From NCBI RefSeq assembly GCF_000426445.1, contig NZ_AUFJ01000010.1:186001-250000 (forward strand): a DNA stretch of 64,000 bases, in the 5' to 3' direction. This DNA comes from Brevibacterium album DSM 18261 (GTDB taxonomy: Bacteria > Actinomycetota > Actinomycetes > Actinomycetales > Brevibacteriaceae). Position numbers and translations under genes: made by a program. Of this stretch, positions 36,271 to 43,894 are shown one piece after another. Positions within the stretch are counted from its first letter, which is position 1, and each line of letters begins with the position of its first letter. The notes below the pieces were generated by a model. That model saw only the letters and a program-made list of their open reading frames with translations. It ran no database searches and was not told the DNA's origin.

Positions 36271-36336
36271 CCTGGCGCCGGGGAAGTGCGTCAGGACCCC
36301 TGTGCGACTGCGGAACCGGGGAAGCGCCCCGCAGTC
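36271..36336 (-). promoter_or_regulatory. mraW-type RNA leader: two hairpins with CUUCCCC loops
   Basis: In the transcript upstream of rsmH, a first hairpin (stem 36336-36329 with 36313-36306, 8 bp perfect) presents CUUCCCC in its loop (36324-36318). A second hairpin (36295-36288 with 36278-36271, 7 of 8 pairs) again presents CUUCCCC (36286-36280). Position before mraW/rsmH in an actinobacterium and the repeated loop sequence fit the published mraW RNA motif. Its ligand or protein partner is not established. Confidence 0.75.
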
Positions 36337-36384
36337 CGGGCGGGCGAGGATCTCGATCCAGCGCCGTCGATTGCGATGACCGGC

Positions 36385-36816
36385 TCAGATGATCCCGGGG
36401 ATCACCTCGTCCGATCGGTCCGCGAAGCCCTGCTCCGTCTCCGCCAGGTACTGCTCCCATGTGGGGGCGTCCCAGATCTCGGCGCGGTTGCCCATGCCGA
36501 TGACGGCGACGTCGCGGTCGAGCCCGGCGTACTGCCGGAGCGCGAGAGGAACAGTCACCCGGCTCTGCTTGTCCGGCTGCTCGGCCGACGCTCCGGAGAG
36601 GAAGACGCGCAGGTAGTCGCGTGCCTCCCTGCTCGTCATGGGCGCCGCCCGCATCTGCTCGTGCACGCTCTCGAACTCGCTCGTGGAGAACACGGACAGA
36701 CAGCGTTCCTGTCCGCGTGTCAGCACCAGCCCGTCCGAGAGCTCGTCGCGGAACTTCGCGGGAAGGATGAGACGGCCCTTGTCGTCCAGCCGCTGCATGT
36801 GCGTGCCGAGGAACAC
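36385..36816 (-). CDS. mraZ: Transcriptional regulator MraZ
   Basis: The 143-residue protein is the first gene of the dcw cluster and a DNA-binding regulator of that cluster. Two SpoVT/AbrB-like MraZ repeats are present: [20 protein letters not shown] at the N-terminus, and [23 protein letters not shown] near residue 85, with [12 protein letters not shown] completing the second. The GTG start (36814-36816) has a GA-rich ribosome binding site. Three phased GTGG boxes lie 39-65 bp upstream, consistent with autoregulation. Confidence 0.96.
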   Translation of the reverse strand: MFLGTHMQRLDDKGRLILPAKFRDELSDGLVLTRGQERCLSVFSTSEFESVHEQMRAAPMTSREARDYLRVFLSGASAEQPDKQSRVTVPLALRQYAGLDRDVAVIGMGNRAEIWDAPTWEQYLAETEQGFADRSDEVIPGII

Positions 36817-36854
36817 GGTGTCTCACCCCTCTCGAAACCCTGGGGCTCCGATGG

Positions 36855-36881
36855 CTCCCACTGTACTCCACTGACCTCCAC
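36855..36881 (-). promoter_or_regulatory. MraZ operator: three GTGG boxes with 10-bp period
   Basis: On the minus strand GTGGAG, GTGGAG and GTGGGA start at 36881, 36871 and 36861, exactly 10 bp apart. MraZ recognises tandem GTGG/TGGG-type repeats with this phasing upstream of mraZ in other bacteria. A CATAAT hexamer (36907-36902) upstream is a candidate -10, which would place the boxes just downstream of the start site. Confidence 0.75.
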
Positions 36882-36940
36882 ATTTTGACCCAACGGACCC
36901 CATTATGACCAGCACTCATATGTTTCTGCAGGTCAGACTG

Positions 36941-36956
36941 GTGGAGGAAAGTGGAT
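36941..36956 (+). promoter_or_regulatory. Second pair of GTGG boxes on the opposite strand, facing moxR
   Basis: GTGGAG (36941-36946) and GTGGAT (36951-36956) lie on the plus strand with the same 10-bp period as the mraZ operator, but oriented toward the moxR operon. Two repeats are fewer than the usual three or more, so this is a candidate MraZ site only. Confidence 0.4.
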
Positions 36957-37051
36957 GAGATTCGCCTGCAGGGCGTGGCGCGTCGGCACGGGGTGCGGCC
37001 AGGGCCCCGCGCAGACGGCGGGAGCAGAGCCTGCGAGGCCCGCGGACATGC

Positions 37052-37130
37052 GGGCGGGGAGGGAAATGGGGAGGCCCGGGGAGGCGAGTGGGGAGGGAAG
37101 TGGAGCGCGCCGGGGAGGGAGGTGGGGAGG
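37052..37130 (+). repeat. G-rich tandem array (GGGGAGG units) with G-quadruplex potential
   Basis: Six copies of GGGGAGG start at 37056, 37068, 37078, 37090, 37112 and 37124, with a degenerate seventh near 37102, giving a period of 10-12 bp. The segment 37052-37081 has four runs of three or more G separated by 1-6 nt, satisfying the usual G-quadruplex rule. It lies 68-155 bp upstream of moxR in the moxR-mraZ divergent region. Confidence 0.75.
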
Positions 37131-37206
37131 CGAGCGAGCCGGGGCAGGAAGTCCTGCGGCGGGCGCGAGTGGAGCCGCCCGGCGGGAGTGAGAGACAATG
37201 GTGGGC

Positions 37207-38163
37207 ATGACCGCGCTCGGCAGTGAACACATCACGCACATCCAGTCCATCGCCCAGCAGGCGCGCACCGCCATGAACAACGTGCTCGACGGCAAGGACC
37301 ACGCCGTGCGGACCGCCCTGCTCACGCTCTTCTCCGGCGGTCACCTCCTCCTCGAGGACGTGCCGGGCGTGGGCAAGACCCTGCTGGCGAAGGCGCTCGG
37401 GCGCGCGGTGGGCGGCAGCGTCCGCCGCATCCAGTTCACCCCGGACCTCCTGCCCTCCGATGTGGTGGGCGTGAACATGTTCAACCAGGAGAAGCAGGCC
37501 TTCGAGTTCCGGGCCGGCCCCGTGTTCGCGAACGTCGTCATCGCCGATGAGATCAACCGCGCCTCCCCCAAGACGCAGTCCGCGATGCTCGAGTGCATGG
37601 CGGAGAACCAGGTGAGCGTCGACGGCACCACGTACCGCATGCCGCAGCCGTTCATGGTCGTCGCGACCCAGAACCCCGTGGACATGGAGGGCACCTACGC
37701 CCTGCCCGAGGCGCAGCGCGACCGCTTCACCGCCCGCATCTCGATCGGCTACCCGTCCGCCGCGGCGGAGGCGGAGATGCTCGACCACCACGCGGAATCG
37801 GATCCGCTGGCCTCCACTCCCGCCGTGACGACGCTCCAGGAGGTCACGCACGCCCGCGATCTCATCCGGCACGTCGAGGCGACCGCGGAGCTGCGCGGCT
37901 ACATCGTCGCCCTCATGGACGCCACCCGGAACGATCCGCAGATCGCCCTCGGCGCCTCCCCCCGTGCCGGAGTGCACCTCCTGCGCACCGCCAAGGTCCT
38001 CGCCGTGCTGAACGGGCGCGCCTATGTCACCCCCGACGATGTGCAGCAGCTCGCCGTCGACGTCCTCAGCCACCGCATCGTCCCGCGCGAGGGCGAGGAC
38101 GAGCAGCTGGCGGCCTCCCTCGTCAGCGACGTGCTCCGCCGGGTGCCGGTCTCGGGGCGCTGA
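37207..38163 (+). CDS. MoxR family AAA+ ATPase
   Basis: The 318-residue AAA+ ATPase is a probable chaperone for the assembly or metal loading of partner proteins. Walker A DVPGVGKTLLAKAL is near residue 51, IQFTPDLLPSDVVG near 76, Walker B VVIADEINRASPKTQ near 110, and sensor 1 FMVVATQNP near 148; GASPRAGVHLLRTAK follows near 250. ATG 37207 is preceded by GACAAT ending 7 nt upstream, suggesting a leaderless start; an in-frame ATG three codons earlier (37198) is the alternative. It heads a moxR-DUF58-transglutaminase operon that overlaps the DUF58 start by 1 bp (TGATG). Confidence 0.92.
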   Translation: MTALGSEHITHIQSIAQQARTAMNNVLDGKDHAVRTALLTLFSGGHLLLEDVPGVGKTLLAKALGRAVGGSVRRIQFTPDLLPSDVVGVNMFNQEKQAFEFRAGPVFANVVIADEINRASPKTQSAMLECMAENQVSVDGTTYRMPQPFMVVATQNPVDMEGTYALPEAQRDRFTARISIGYPSAAAEAEMLDHHAESDPLASTPAVTTLQEVTHARDLIRHVEATAELRGYIVALMDATRNDPQIALGASPRAGVHLLRTAKVLAVLNGRAYVTPDDVQQLAVDVLSHRIVPREGEDEQLAASLVSDVLRRVPVSGR

Positions 38164-39353
38164 TGCGTCCCACCGCCTCGGGCCTCGTCTTCCTGCTCCT
38201 CGGCGCAGCGCTGGCCGTCGCCGCCTACCGCTTCGCCCTGCCGGGCATGCTCCCGGTGGCGATCCTCCTCATGGGCCTCGTGGCCCTCTCCGCCGTCATC
38301 GCGCTCGCGACCTCGGCCCGTCTCTCGGTCGGGCTCGTCCCGCGCATGCGGCGGTTCGACGGCGAGAACCTCACGGCGGTGGGCGCCCAGGCCCGCTTCG
38401 AGGCGCACGTCTCCAATCGCACGCCGCTGCCGGTGGGCTCCTTCACCCTCACGCTCACGCCCGAAGACGGGTTCGGCCCCGTGCGCACCCTCCGGGTGCC
38501 GGGGCTCGCCGCCCGGGCCGAGACCTCGGTGCCCGTCGCGGTCGTGCCCACGCGCCGCGGCCTCAGCGGGATCGAGAGCGTCCGGCTGCGGCTCGAGGGG
38601 CCCTTCGGCCTCATCGCGCTCACCCGCACCGCCCGGACCGGGCTCCGGACGGCCGTTGCGGTGCCCGACCAGGTGCTGCCCGTCCGCGCCCGCCCGCACA
38701 TGAGCGCCGAGCAGTCGGAGTCCGACCGCCTTCAGCGGGGCACCTCGACCCTCGACTTCCACACACGCGAGTACGCGCCCGGCGACGACCTCCGCCATGT
38801 GCACTGGGCCTCGACGGCGCGCTACGGCACCCTCATGATCCGCGAGCAGGCGCACGAGGAGAGCCCCGTCGCCGTCGTCCTCCTCGACACCCTGGGCGCG
38901 GACCCCACGGGGCACGGGGCGGACATCGCCGTGACCGCGGCCGCGGCCGTCGCCCTCCACCACCTCTCGGAGGGGACCGAGGTCCTGCTCTCCTCCGGCC
39001 CCCGCCTCGTGCGCGCGGCCGGCGCGAAGGGCCGTGACACCGTGCGGCTGGAGTCCGCACGCCATCCCGCCGGCGCGGAGGTGCCTGCGGTCCCCGCCCT
39101 CCCGCCCGGCACGCGGCACGTCGCGATCTGCGCGCTGCAGGCCGAGCGCGCCCGGGCGCTGGCCGCGGAGCTGCCCCGATCGCAGCCGCATTCGCTCTTC
39201 GTCGTCGAGGAGCTCGCCGATGACGGCGTGAGCCTGGAGACCGCGCTCTTCGGCGGAGAGCTCCGCCTGCCGCCCCAGTGGCGGCACGGGGCCGAGACCG
39301 AAGGACGAGCGCCGCGCATGCAGCGGCAGCGGAGGAGCGAAGGAGACCGATGA
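38163..39353 (+). CDS. DUF58 domain-containing protein
   Basis: The 396-residue protein has two N-terminal membrane helices (about 7-50, including LVFLLLGAALAVAAYRFALP) and an extracellular-type beta domain. The DUF58 signature then follows: DFHTREYAPGDDLRHVHWAS near residue 205, with MIREQAHEE after it. The C-terminal half resembles a vWA-like fold with VVLLDTLG. DUF58 proteins regularly pair with MoxR ATPases and are thought to be their partners, but the biochemical role is unresolved. It overlaps moxR by 1 bp and the transglutaminase gene by 4 bp. Confidence 0.88.
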   Translation: MRPTASGLVFLLLGAALAVAAYRFALPGMLPVAILLMGLVALSAVIALATSARLSVGLVPRMRRFDGENLTAVGAQARFEAHVSNRTPLPVGSFTLTLTPEDGFGPVRTLRVPGLAARAETSVPVAVVPTRRGLSGIESVRLRLEGPFGLIALTRTARTGLRTAVAVPDQVLPVRARPHMSAEQSESDRLQRGTSTLDFHTREYAPGDDLRHVHWASTARYGTLMIREQAHEESPVAVVLLDTLGADPTGHGADIAVTAAAAVALHHLSEGTEVLLSSGPRLVRAAGAKGRDTVRLESARHPAGAEVPAVPALPPGTRHVAICALQAERARALAAELPRSQPHSLFVVEELADDGVSLETALFGGELRLPPQWRHGAETEGRAPRMQRQRRSEGDR

Positions 39354-41749
39354 GCACCGAGACCCTCCCCGCGCAGGAGCATCCGCCCGTCGCGGCCCCC
39401 GCCGCCCAGGAGACCGCCGAGCCCTCCCCCTGGGTCCTCGCGGCGTGCACGGCGACGGCCATGCTGCTCGCCGCGCTGAGCCTGAGCTCGGTCTTCGCGG
39501 ACTGGCGCTGGTTCCCGCCCACCGCCGCCATGATCGCGGTCCTCGCCCTCGCGGGTGCGCTTCTGCGGTCGGTGCCGGCCATGCGCGCGACGGGCTCGAC
39601 CGTGCTCGTCCAGTTCGTCCTCGCCGGAGTGCTGGCCCTCTACCTCACGGTGTCCTCCGCGATGCCGTTCGGGGTGCCCACGCCCGGTGCGGTCGCGGAG
39701 CTCTTCGCACTCCTCGGGGCCGGTGTGGACGACATCTACTCGACCACCGCGCCCGCGGCCTCGACCCCGGGCTTCACCGCGATCCTCGTGGTGGGCATCG
39801 GCCTCATCACGATCCTCGTCGACGGGCTCGTGAGCGATCTGCGCGCACCCAAGGTCAGCGGCATCCTCCTCCTGCTCCTGTGGGTCATCCCCGTCCTGCT
39901 CGCGGGCACGGACCTGGCCTGGTACCACTTCGCGGCGGTCGCGGGCGCGTTCCTCCTCCTCATGCTCTCGCGCTATCTGAGCACCTCCGTGCGGCGCGCG
40001 GCCGCGTACTCGGCCGTGGCCGGGGCCCTGGCGCTGACACTGGGCGCGGTCCTCCCGATCGCGCTGCCGCCGGTCGCCCAGCGCCCGCAGCAGCCGCTCG
40101 GCCAGCCCGAGGACATCAGCGTCGTCAATCCGTTCCTCGATCTCAGGAACGACCTCGAGCAGGGCGATGACTCCCCCGTGCTCGAGTACGTCAGCGACGA
40201 TCCGCTGGCCCCGCCGCTGCGCCTCACGAGCGTGAGCGCCTTCGACGGCCGCACCTGGATGCCGGAGCCCTTCGACATCGACCCCTTCGCCGTCGCCGCG
40301 GACGGGCTTCCGCGGCCCGACGGGCTCTCCTCGGACACGCCCGTCGCCGAACGCAGCGCGGACGTGCGCATCCTCGGCCTCGACGGGCAGCACCTGCCCG
40401 CGCCGTACGCGCCGCAGTCGATCAGCGGCCTGGAGCGGCGCTGGATCTTCGATCCGGAGACCCTCACGATCGTGGGCAACGGCGTGCTCACGACGGACGC
40501 GCAGTACGAGGTGGCCTACCGGTCCGTCGAGCCCACGGCGGAGCAGCTCGCCGAGGCGCCTGCTGTCGACGCGGAGGAGTTCGAGACCGAGCTCGCGCTG
40601 CCCGCCGACATGCCCTCCGTCATCGCGGACACCGCGGACGAGGTCACGGCGGGCTCCCGCAGCCAGTGGGAGGCCGCGGTCGCGCTGCAGGACTGGTTCC
40701 GGTCCGGGGAGTTCGAGTACTCGCTCTCGGCCCCGGCCGAGGCCTCGAGCTCCGCGATCGCGGACTTCCTCGCGGACCGGCGCGGCTACTGCGTGCAGTT
40801 CTCGGGGGCCATGACCGCGATGGCCCGGTCGCTGGGCATCCCGGCGCGCATCGGAGTGGGCTTCACGGCCGGCAGGCCCACGGGCGAGGGACAGTACCGC
40901 GTGTCTCTGCAGGAGGCCCACGCCTGGCCCGAGCTCTACTTCGAGGGCGCCGGCTGGGTCCGCTTCGAGCCCACGCCCGGCGGTCCGGCGGGCGATCCTC
41001 CGCCGTGGGCGGTCTCCAGCGGCACCGGTGAGGACGAGGAGGCCGAGGAGACCGCAGAGCCCACGGAGGAGCCCTCCGAGGACGGCGCCGAGGCCGCGCC
41101 GAGCGCGGCACCGGAGACCCCGGAGGACGAGGCCGGACCGGACGAGGAGTCCGGGGCCGAGGGCCTGTCGGCCGAGACGCTGCGGGCGTTCGCGATCGCG
41201 GGCCTCGTGCTGCTGGTGCTGTTCGTGCTCGCACTGCCCGCGCTGCTGCGGCTTCTCCAGCGGCGCCTGCGGCTCACCGGCAGGGCCGGGATCGGCGCCG
41301 GGACGCATCCTCGCGGCGAGCTCGCCCGGGCCGAGGGGACGTGGACGGAGATCGCCGCGCTGAGCCGGGACTTCGGACTCGGCTGGGACCGTGCCCGCAC
41401 GCTCCGCGCCCACGAGGCGAGTCTGATCGCGGATCTCGATGCGGATGCCGCCGAGCGCCTCCGCCGCGTCGTCGACGCGCTCGAGGGCGCACGCTATGCC
41501 GGGGCCGCGGCCGTGGGCGGCATCCGCACAGGCGCTGCGCCGGAGCCCGGCGGGATGACGGAGTCCGGCGGGGTCACCGAGCCCGGCGACGGCGATCCGC
41601 ACGCCTCCCGCCGCGGGCAGCGCACGCCCGCGGCGGCCGAGCTCACGGGTCTCGTGCGCGCGCTCCGCAGGGACTTCACCCGGCGCAGGGGCTCGCCCGC
41701 CGCCGTCCGCGCGGCCCTCGTGCCCGCAAGCCTCTGGAAGCGGGGCTGA
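39350..41749 (+). CDS. TgpA-like membrane transglutaminase domain protein (DUF3488-transglutaminase)
   Basis: The 799-residue membrane protein starts with six to seven helices (about 28-245, DUF3488/TgpA_N type). An extracellular transglutaminase core follows. It contains the cysteine motif DRRGYCVQFSGAMTAMARSL near residue 480 and EAHAWPELYFEGAGWVRFEP near 522, carrying His and the third triad residue position. An acidic Glu/Pro/Ala linker (555-605), a further membrane helix near 615 and a cytoplasmic helical domain (DUF4129-like position) complete it. The ATG has AGGAG 4 nt upstream. As the third gene of the MoxR operon it probably works on cell-surface peptides or proteins; its substrate is unknown. 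Confidence 0.88.
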   Translation: MSTETLPAQEHPPVAAPAAQETAEPSPWVLAACTATAMLLAALSLSSVFADWRWFPPTAAMIAVLALAGALLRSVPAMRATGSTVLVQFVLAGVLALYLTVSSAMPFGVPTPGAVAELFALLGAGVDDIYSTTAPAASTPGFTAILVVGIGLITILVDGLVSDLRAPKVSGILLLLLWVIPVLLAGTDLAWYHFAAVAGAFLLLMLSRYLSTSVRRAAAYSAVAGALALTLGAVLPIALPPVAQRPQQPLGQPEDISVVNPFLDLRNDLEQGDDSPVLEYVSDDPLAPPLRLTSVSAFDGRTWMPEPFDIDPFAVAADGLPRPDGLSSDTPVAERSADVRILGLDGQHLPAPYAPQSISGLERRWIFDPETLTIVGNGVLTTDAQYEVAYRSVEPTAEQLAEAPAVDAEEFETELALPADMPSVIADTADEVTAGSRSQWEAAVALQDWFRSGEFEYSLSAPAEASSSAIADFLADRRGYCVQFSGAMTAMARSLGIPARIGVGFTAGRPTGEGQYRVSLQEAHAWPELYFEGAGWVRFEPTPGGPAGDPPPWAVSSGTGEDEEAEETAEPTEEPSEDGAEAAPSAAPETPEDEAGPDEESGAEGLSAETLRAFAIAGLVLLVLFVLALPALLRLLQRRLRLTGRAGIGAGTHPRGELARAEGTWTEIAALSRDFGLGWDRARTLRAHEASLIADLDADAAERLRRVVDALEGARYAGAAAVGGIRTGAAPEPGGMTESGGVTEPGDGDPHASRRGQRTPAAAELTGLVRALRRDFTRRRGSPAAVRAALVPASLWKRG

Positions 41750-41820
41750 GCCGAAGCTCACCACTCAGCGGGCTGGATGCAACACCACCGGGCGCCGCTG
41801 CGACGCCGCGCAGTGCGCCT

Positions 41821-41855
41821 TCCGCCATCGCGTGGACCGTCCACGCGATGGCGGA
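41821..41855. terminator. 35-bp perfect palindrome, probable bidirectional terminator
   Basis: Seventeen-base arms (41821-41837 and 41839-41855) are perfectly complementary around a single central C. It lies between the convergent transglutaminase and DUF3040 genes, 72 bp past the former. Such a perfect structure with no unpaired loop could also be a protein-binding site or a cruciform-forming element. Confidence 0.55.
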
Positions 41856-41923
41856 GTGCGGTGCGGAGGCGAGGCGGTGTCTCGCGCACGGGGCGGGCGT
41901 GAGGGGAACTCCGGACATGAGAG

Positions 41924-41950
41924 GAGCCCTCCGGCGGTGCCGGAGGGCTC
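41924..41950 (-). terminator. Hairpin after the DUF3040 gene
   Basis: A perfect 12-bp stem (41924-41935 with 41939-41950) has a 3-nt loop, 52 nt beyond the DUF3040 stop on the minus strand. Confidence 0.65.
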
Positions 41951-42001
41951 GGGGGGGTGACGCGGCTCAGGTGCGGGCGGGCCGTTCAGGCGCGGGGCGG
42001 C

Positions 42002-42412
42002 TCATTCGCCCCGGCGACGCCGGTCCCAGCGGTCCTCCATGCGGTTCATGAAGCCGCCGCCTGCGGGTGCACCGCCCTTGGAGGACGGTCCCGCGGGCCT
42101 GCTCCCGGTGCCTGAGGAGGGCCCGCTGCCCTCGCTGCCGCCGCCGTTGGTCTTGAGCGCCCAGAAGCCGCCGGCGACCATCACCGCGAAGCCGATGATG
42201 CCGAGCGGCCACCAGCCGGCCCAGATGCCGCCGAGCGCCACTGCGATGCCGACGACCACGCCGAGCACGCCCACCACGAGGCGCGAGGCCGAGAGCGAGC
42301 CGCCGCCCGCCTGGGGCACCTCGGAGATGCTGCTCGCGAACCTCGGGTCCTCGCTCCGGAGCTGCTGCTCGAGCTGGTCCAGAAGCTGCTGCTCATGATC
42401 TGAGAGAGCCAT
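42002..42412 (-). CDS. DUF3040 domain-containing membrane protein
   Basis: The 136-residue protein matches the small actinobacterial DUF3040 family: MALSDHEQQLLDQLEQQLRS, then DPRFASSI, followed by two adjacent membrane helices at about 42-85 (LVVGVLGVVVGIAVALGGIW and PLGIIGFAVMVAGGFWAL). The C-terminus is Gly/Ser/Pro-rich and ends in a basic stretch. The function is unknown. ATG 42412 has AAGGAG 7 nt upstream and a TATGAT -10 further upstream, so it is transcribed separately from dinB. The neighbourhood beside dinB and the MoxR operon is common in Micrococcales. Confidence 0.88.
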   Translation of the reverse strand: MALSDHEQQLLDQLEQQLRSEDPRFASSISEVPQAGGGSLSASRLVVGVLGVVVGIAVALGGIWAGWWPLGIIGFAVMVAGGFWALKTNGGGSEGSGPSSGTGSRPAGPSSKGGAPAGGGFMNRMEDRWDRRRRGE

Positions 42413-42464
42413 CGCGATCTCCTTGTCCGTCCGCTGTGAGAATCCGCCGTCCCCGGTCACCTCA

Positions 42465-42470
42465 ATCATA
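42465..42470 (-). promoter_or_regulatory. -10 element for the DUF3040 gene
   Basis: TATGAT lies 52 nt upstream of the ATG on the minus strand. A -35 match at 16-18 bp is weak; TTGGAC occurs 13 bp upstream, which is too close. Confidence 0.4.
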
Positions 42471-42517
42471 GTCGCCCGCACCGGTCCAAGCACAGCCGGT
42501 CCGCCCCCGGGACAGGG

Positions 42518-42537
42518 CCTCCCACGAGGTGGGAAGG
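42518..42537 (-). terminator. Hairpin after dinB
   Basis: A stem of eight pairs with one bulged A (42518-42525 with 42529-42537) encloses a GAG loop, 45 nt past the dinB stop. Confidence 0.45.
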
Positions 42538-42581
42538 CGGTTCACACACGATTGACAGCCGGTGGGCCCGGCGCGCCCGGA

Positions 42582-43871
42582 CTAGCCGGGGCCGTTCTGC
42601 GGCGGGTCCGCGCGGCTGAGCAGGGAGGCCGCTGTGATCGCACCCTTCCCGAATCGCCTGCGGACCTCGTCGAGGGCAAGCTGCGCATCGCGCTCCTCCG
42701 CACCCGGAGCCCCGCCCTCCGCCGTGATCCCCGCCTCCGGATCGAACAGGGATCCCTGCCGTCCCGCCTCCGCGATCGGCACGAGGTCGTGAGCGCGCAG
42801 CCCCAGCAGCCTCACCCCGGAGGAATGCGCCTCCCGCAGCGTGTGCAGCGGCCGCCGCAGAGCGCGGTGCAGATCCGAGGAGAGGTCGCTCGGCACCGGC
42901 AGCGTCGCGGAGCGGGAGTACGTCGTGAAGTCCGAGAGCCGGTATTTGAGTCCGACGCTCCGGGCGGCGCGGCCCTCCGCGCGCAGCCGTGCCGCGACGG
43001 TGTCGGCGAGCCGCAGCAGCTCGCGCTCGAGGTCCTCGATCCGCCAGACATCGGCGGGGAAGGTGTGCTCGGCGCTCACGGAGTGGTCCTTGGGCGTGTG
43101 CCGCAGGGGCCGCCGGTCGATGCCGTGGGCGAAGTCGTGGAGCATGAGCCCGTGCGAACCGAGGATCCGGCCAGCCCATGCCCGCTCGGTGTCCGCGAGC
43201 TCTCCGATCGTGGCGATCCCGTAGCGCGCCAGCGTCCCCGCGGTCGTGCTGCCCACACCCGGCAGCGCCTCGACCGGCATCGGCCGCAGGAAGGCGTCCA
43301 CCTCGGCCACCGGCACGACGAGCAGGCCGTCGGGCTTGGCGCGCGCAGAGGCGAGCTTCGCCACGACCTTGGTCGAGGCCGCGCCCACCGAGGCCGTCAG
43401 GCCCGTCTCGGCCTCGATCCGCTCGCGCAGTCCCGCCGCGATGACCGCCGGCGAACCCAGCCTGCGCACCGCCGAGCTCACGTCGACGTAGCCCTCGTCG
43501 ACGCTCACCTGGGCGTAGTCCTCCGTGACCTCGGCCACGAGCCCGAACACCCGCGCCGAGTACTCCCCGTACAGGCCCCGCGAGGGCGGGATGAAGGCGG
43601 CGTGCGGGCACAGGGTCTCCGCCCGTCCGATGGGCATGGCCGCGTGCACACCGTATTCCCGCGCCTCGTAGCTCGCGGAGACGACGACGCCGCGCCCGCT
43701 GCGGCCGCCCACGACGACGGGCCTGCCCCGCAGCTCCGGCCGCGAGAGCAGCTCCACCGCGACGAAGAACGCGTCCATGTCGAGGTGCAGGACGACGCAG
43801 CCGGTGTCGTCGTCGCCCAGCCGGCTGAGGTCTCCCCCACCGCGGGCCAGCTGCTTTCTGCTCACTCCCAC
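42582..43871 (-). CDS. dinB: DNA polymerase IV (Y-family)
   Basis: The 429-residue translesion polymerase copies past damaged bases. The first catalytic motif VLHLDMDAFFVAVE is near residue 27, VVVSASYEAREYGVHAAM near 62, the second catalytic motif SVDEGYVDVS near 122 (the usual DEAF is DEGY), and SVGAASTKVVAKLASARAKPDG near 163. The helix-hairpin-helix PVEALPGVGSTTAGTL and a little-finger domain follow. The usual C-terminal clamp-binding motif is not obvious. GTG 43869-43871 is the first start; TACAGC ends 6 nt upstream, so the mRNA may be leaderless, and the GTG two codons later is an alternative. It is divergent from the lipoprotein gene. Confidence 0.92.
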   Translation of the reverse strand: MGVSRKQLARGGGDLSRLGDDDTGCVVLHLDMDAFFVAVELLSRPELRGRPVVVGGRSGRGVVVSASYEAREYGVHAAMPIGRAETLCPHAAFIPPSRGLYGEYSARVFGLVAEVTEDYAQVSVDEGYVDVSSAVRRLGSPAVIAAGLRERIEAETGLTASVGAASTKVVAKLASARAKPDGLLVVPVAEVDAFLRPMPVEALPGVGSTTAGTLARYGIATIGELADTERAWAGRILGSHGLMLHDFAHGIDRRPLRHTPKDHSVSAEHTFPADVWRIEDLERELLRLADTVAARLRAEGRAARSVGLKYRLSDFTTYSRSATLPVPSDLSSDLHRALRRPLHTLREAHSSGVRLLGLRAHDLVPIAEAGRQGSLFDPEAGITAEGGAPGAEERDAQLALDEVRRRFGKGAITAASLLSRADPPQNGPG

Positions 43872-43877
43872 CCCCGC

Positions 43878-43887
43878 GCTGTACTCT
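43878..43887. promoter_or_regulatory. Overlapping divergent -10 elements of dinB and the lipoprotein gene
   Basis: TACTCT (43882-43887, plus strand) ends 7 nt before the lipoprotein ATG. On the minus strand TACAGC (43883-43878) ends 6 nt before the dinB GTG. The two hexamers overlap by 2 bp, so the promoters should exclude one another and both mRNAs could be leaderless. Confidence 0.45.
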
Positions 43888-43894
43888 GGACGGC

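Noticed and set aside
37052..37130. CRISPR array
   Set aside because: The units are 7 bp with 3-5 bp gaps, far too short for repeats and spacers, and no cas genes are present.
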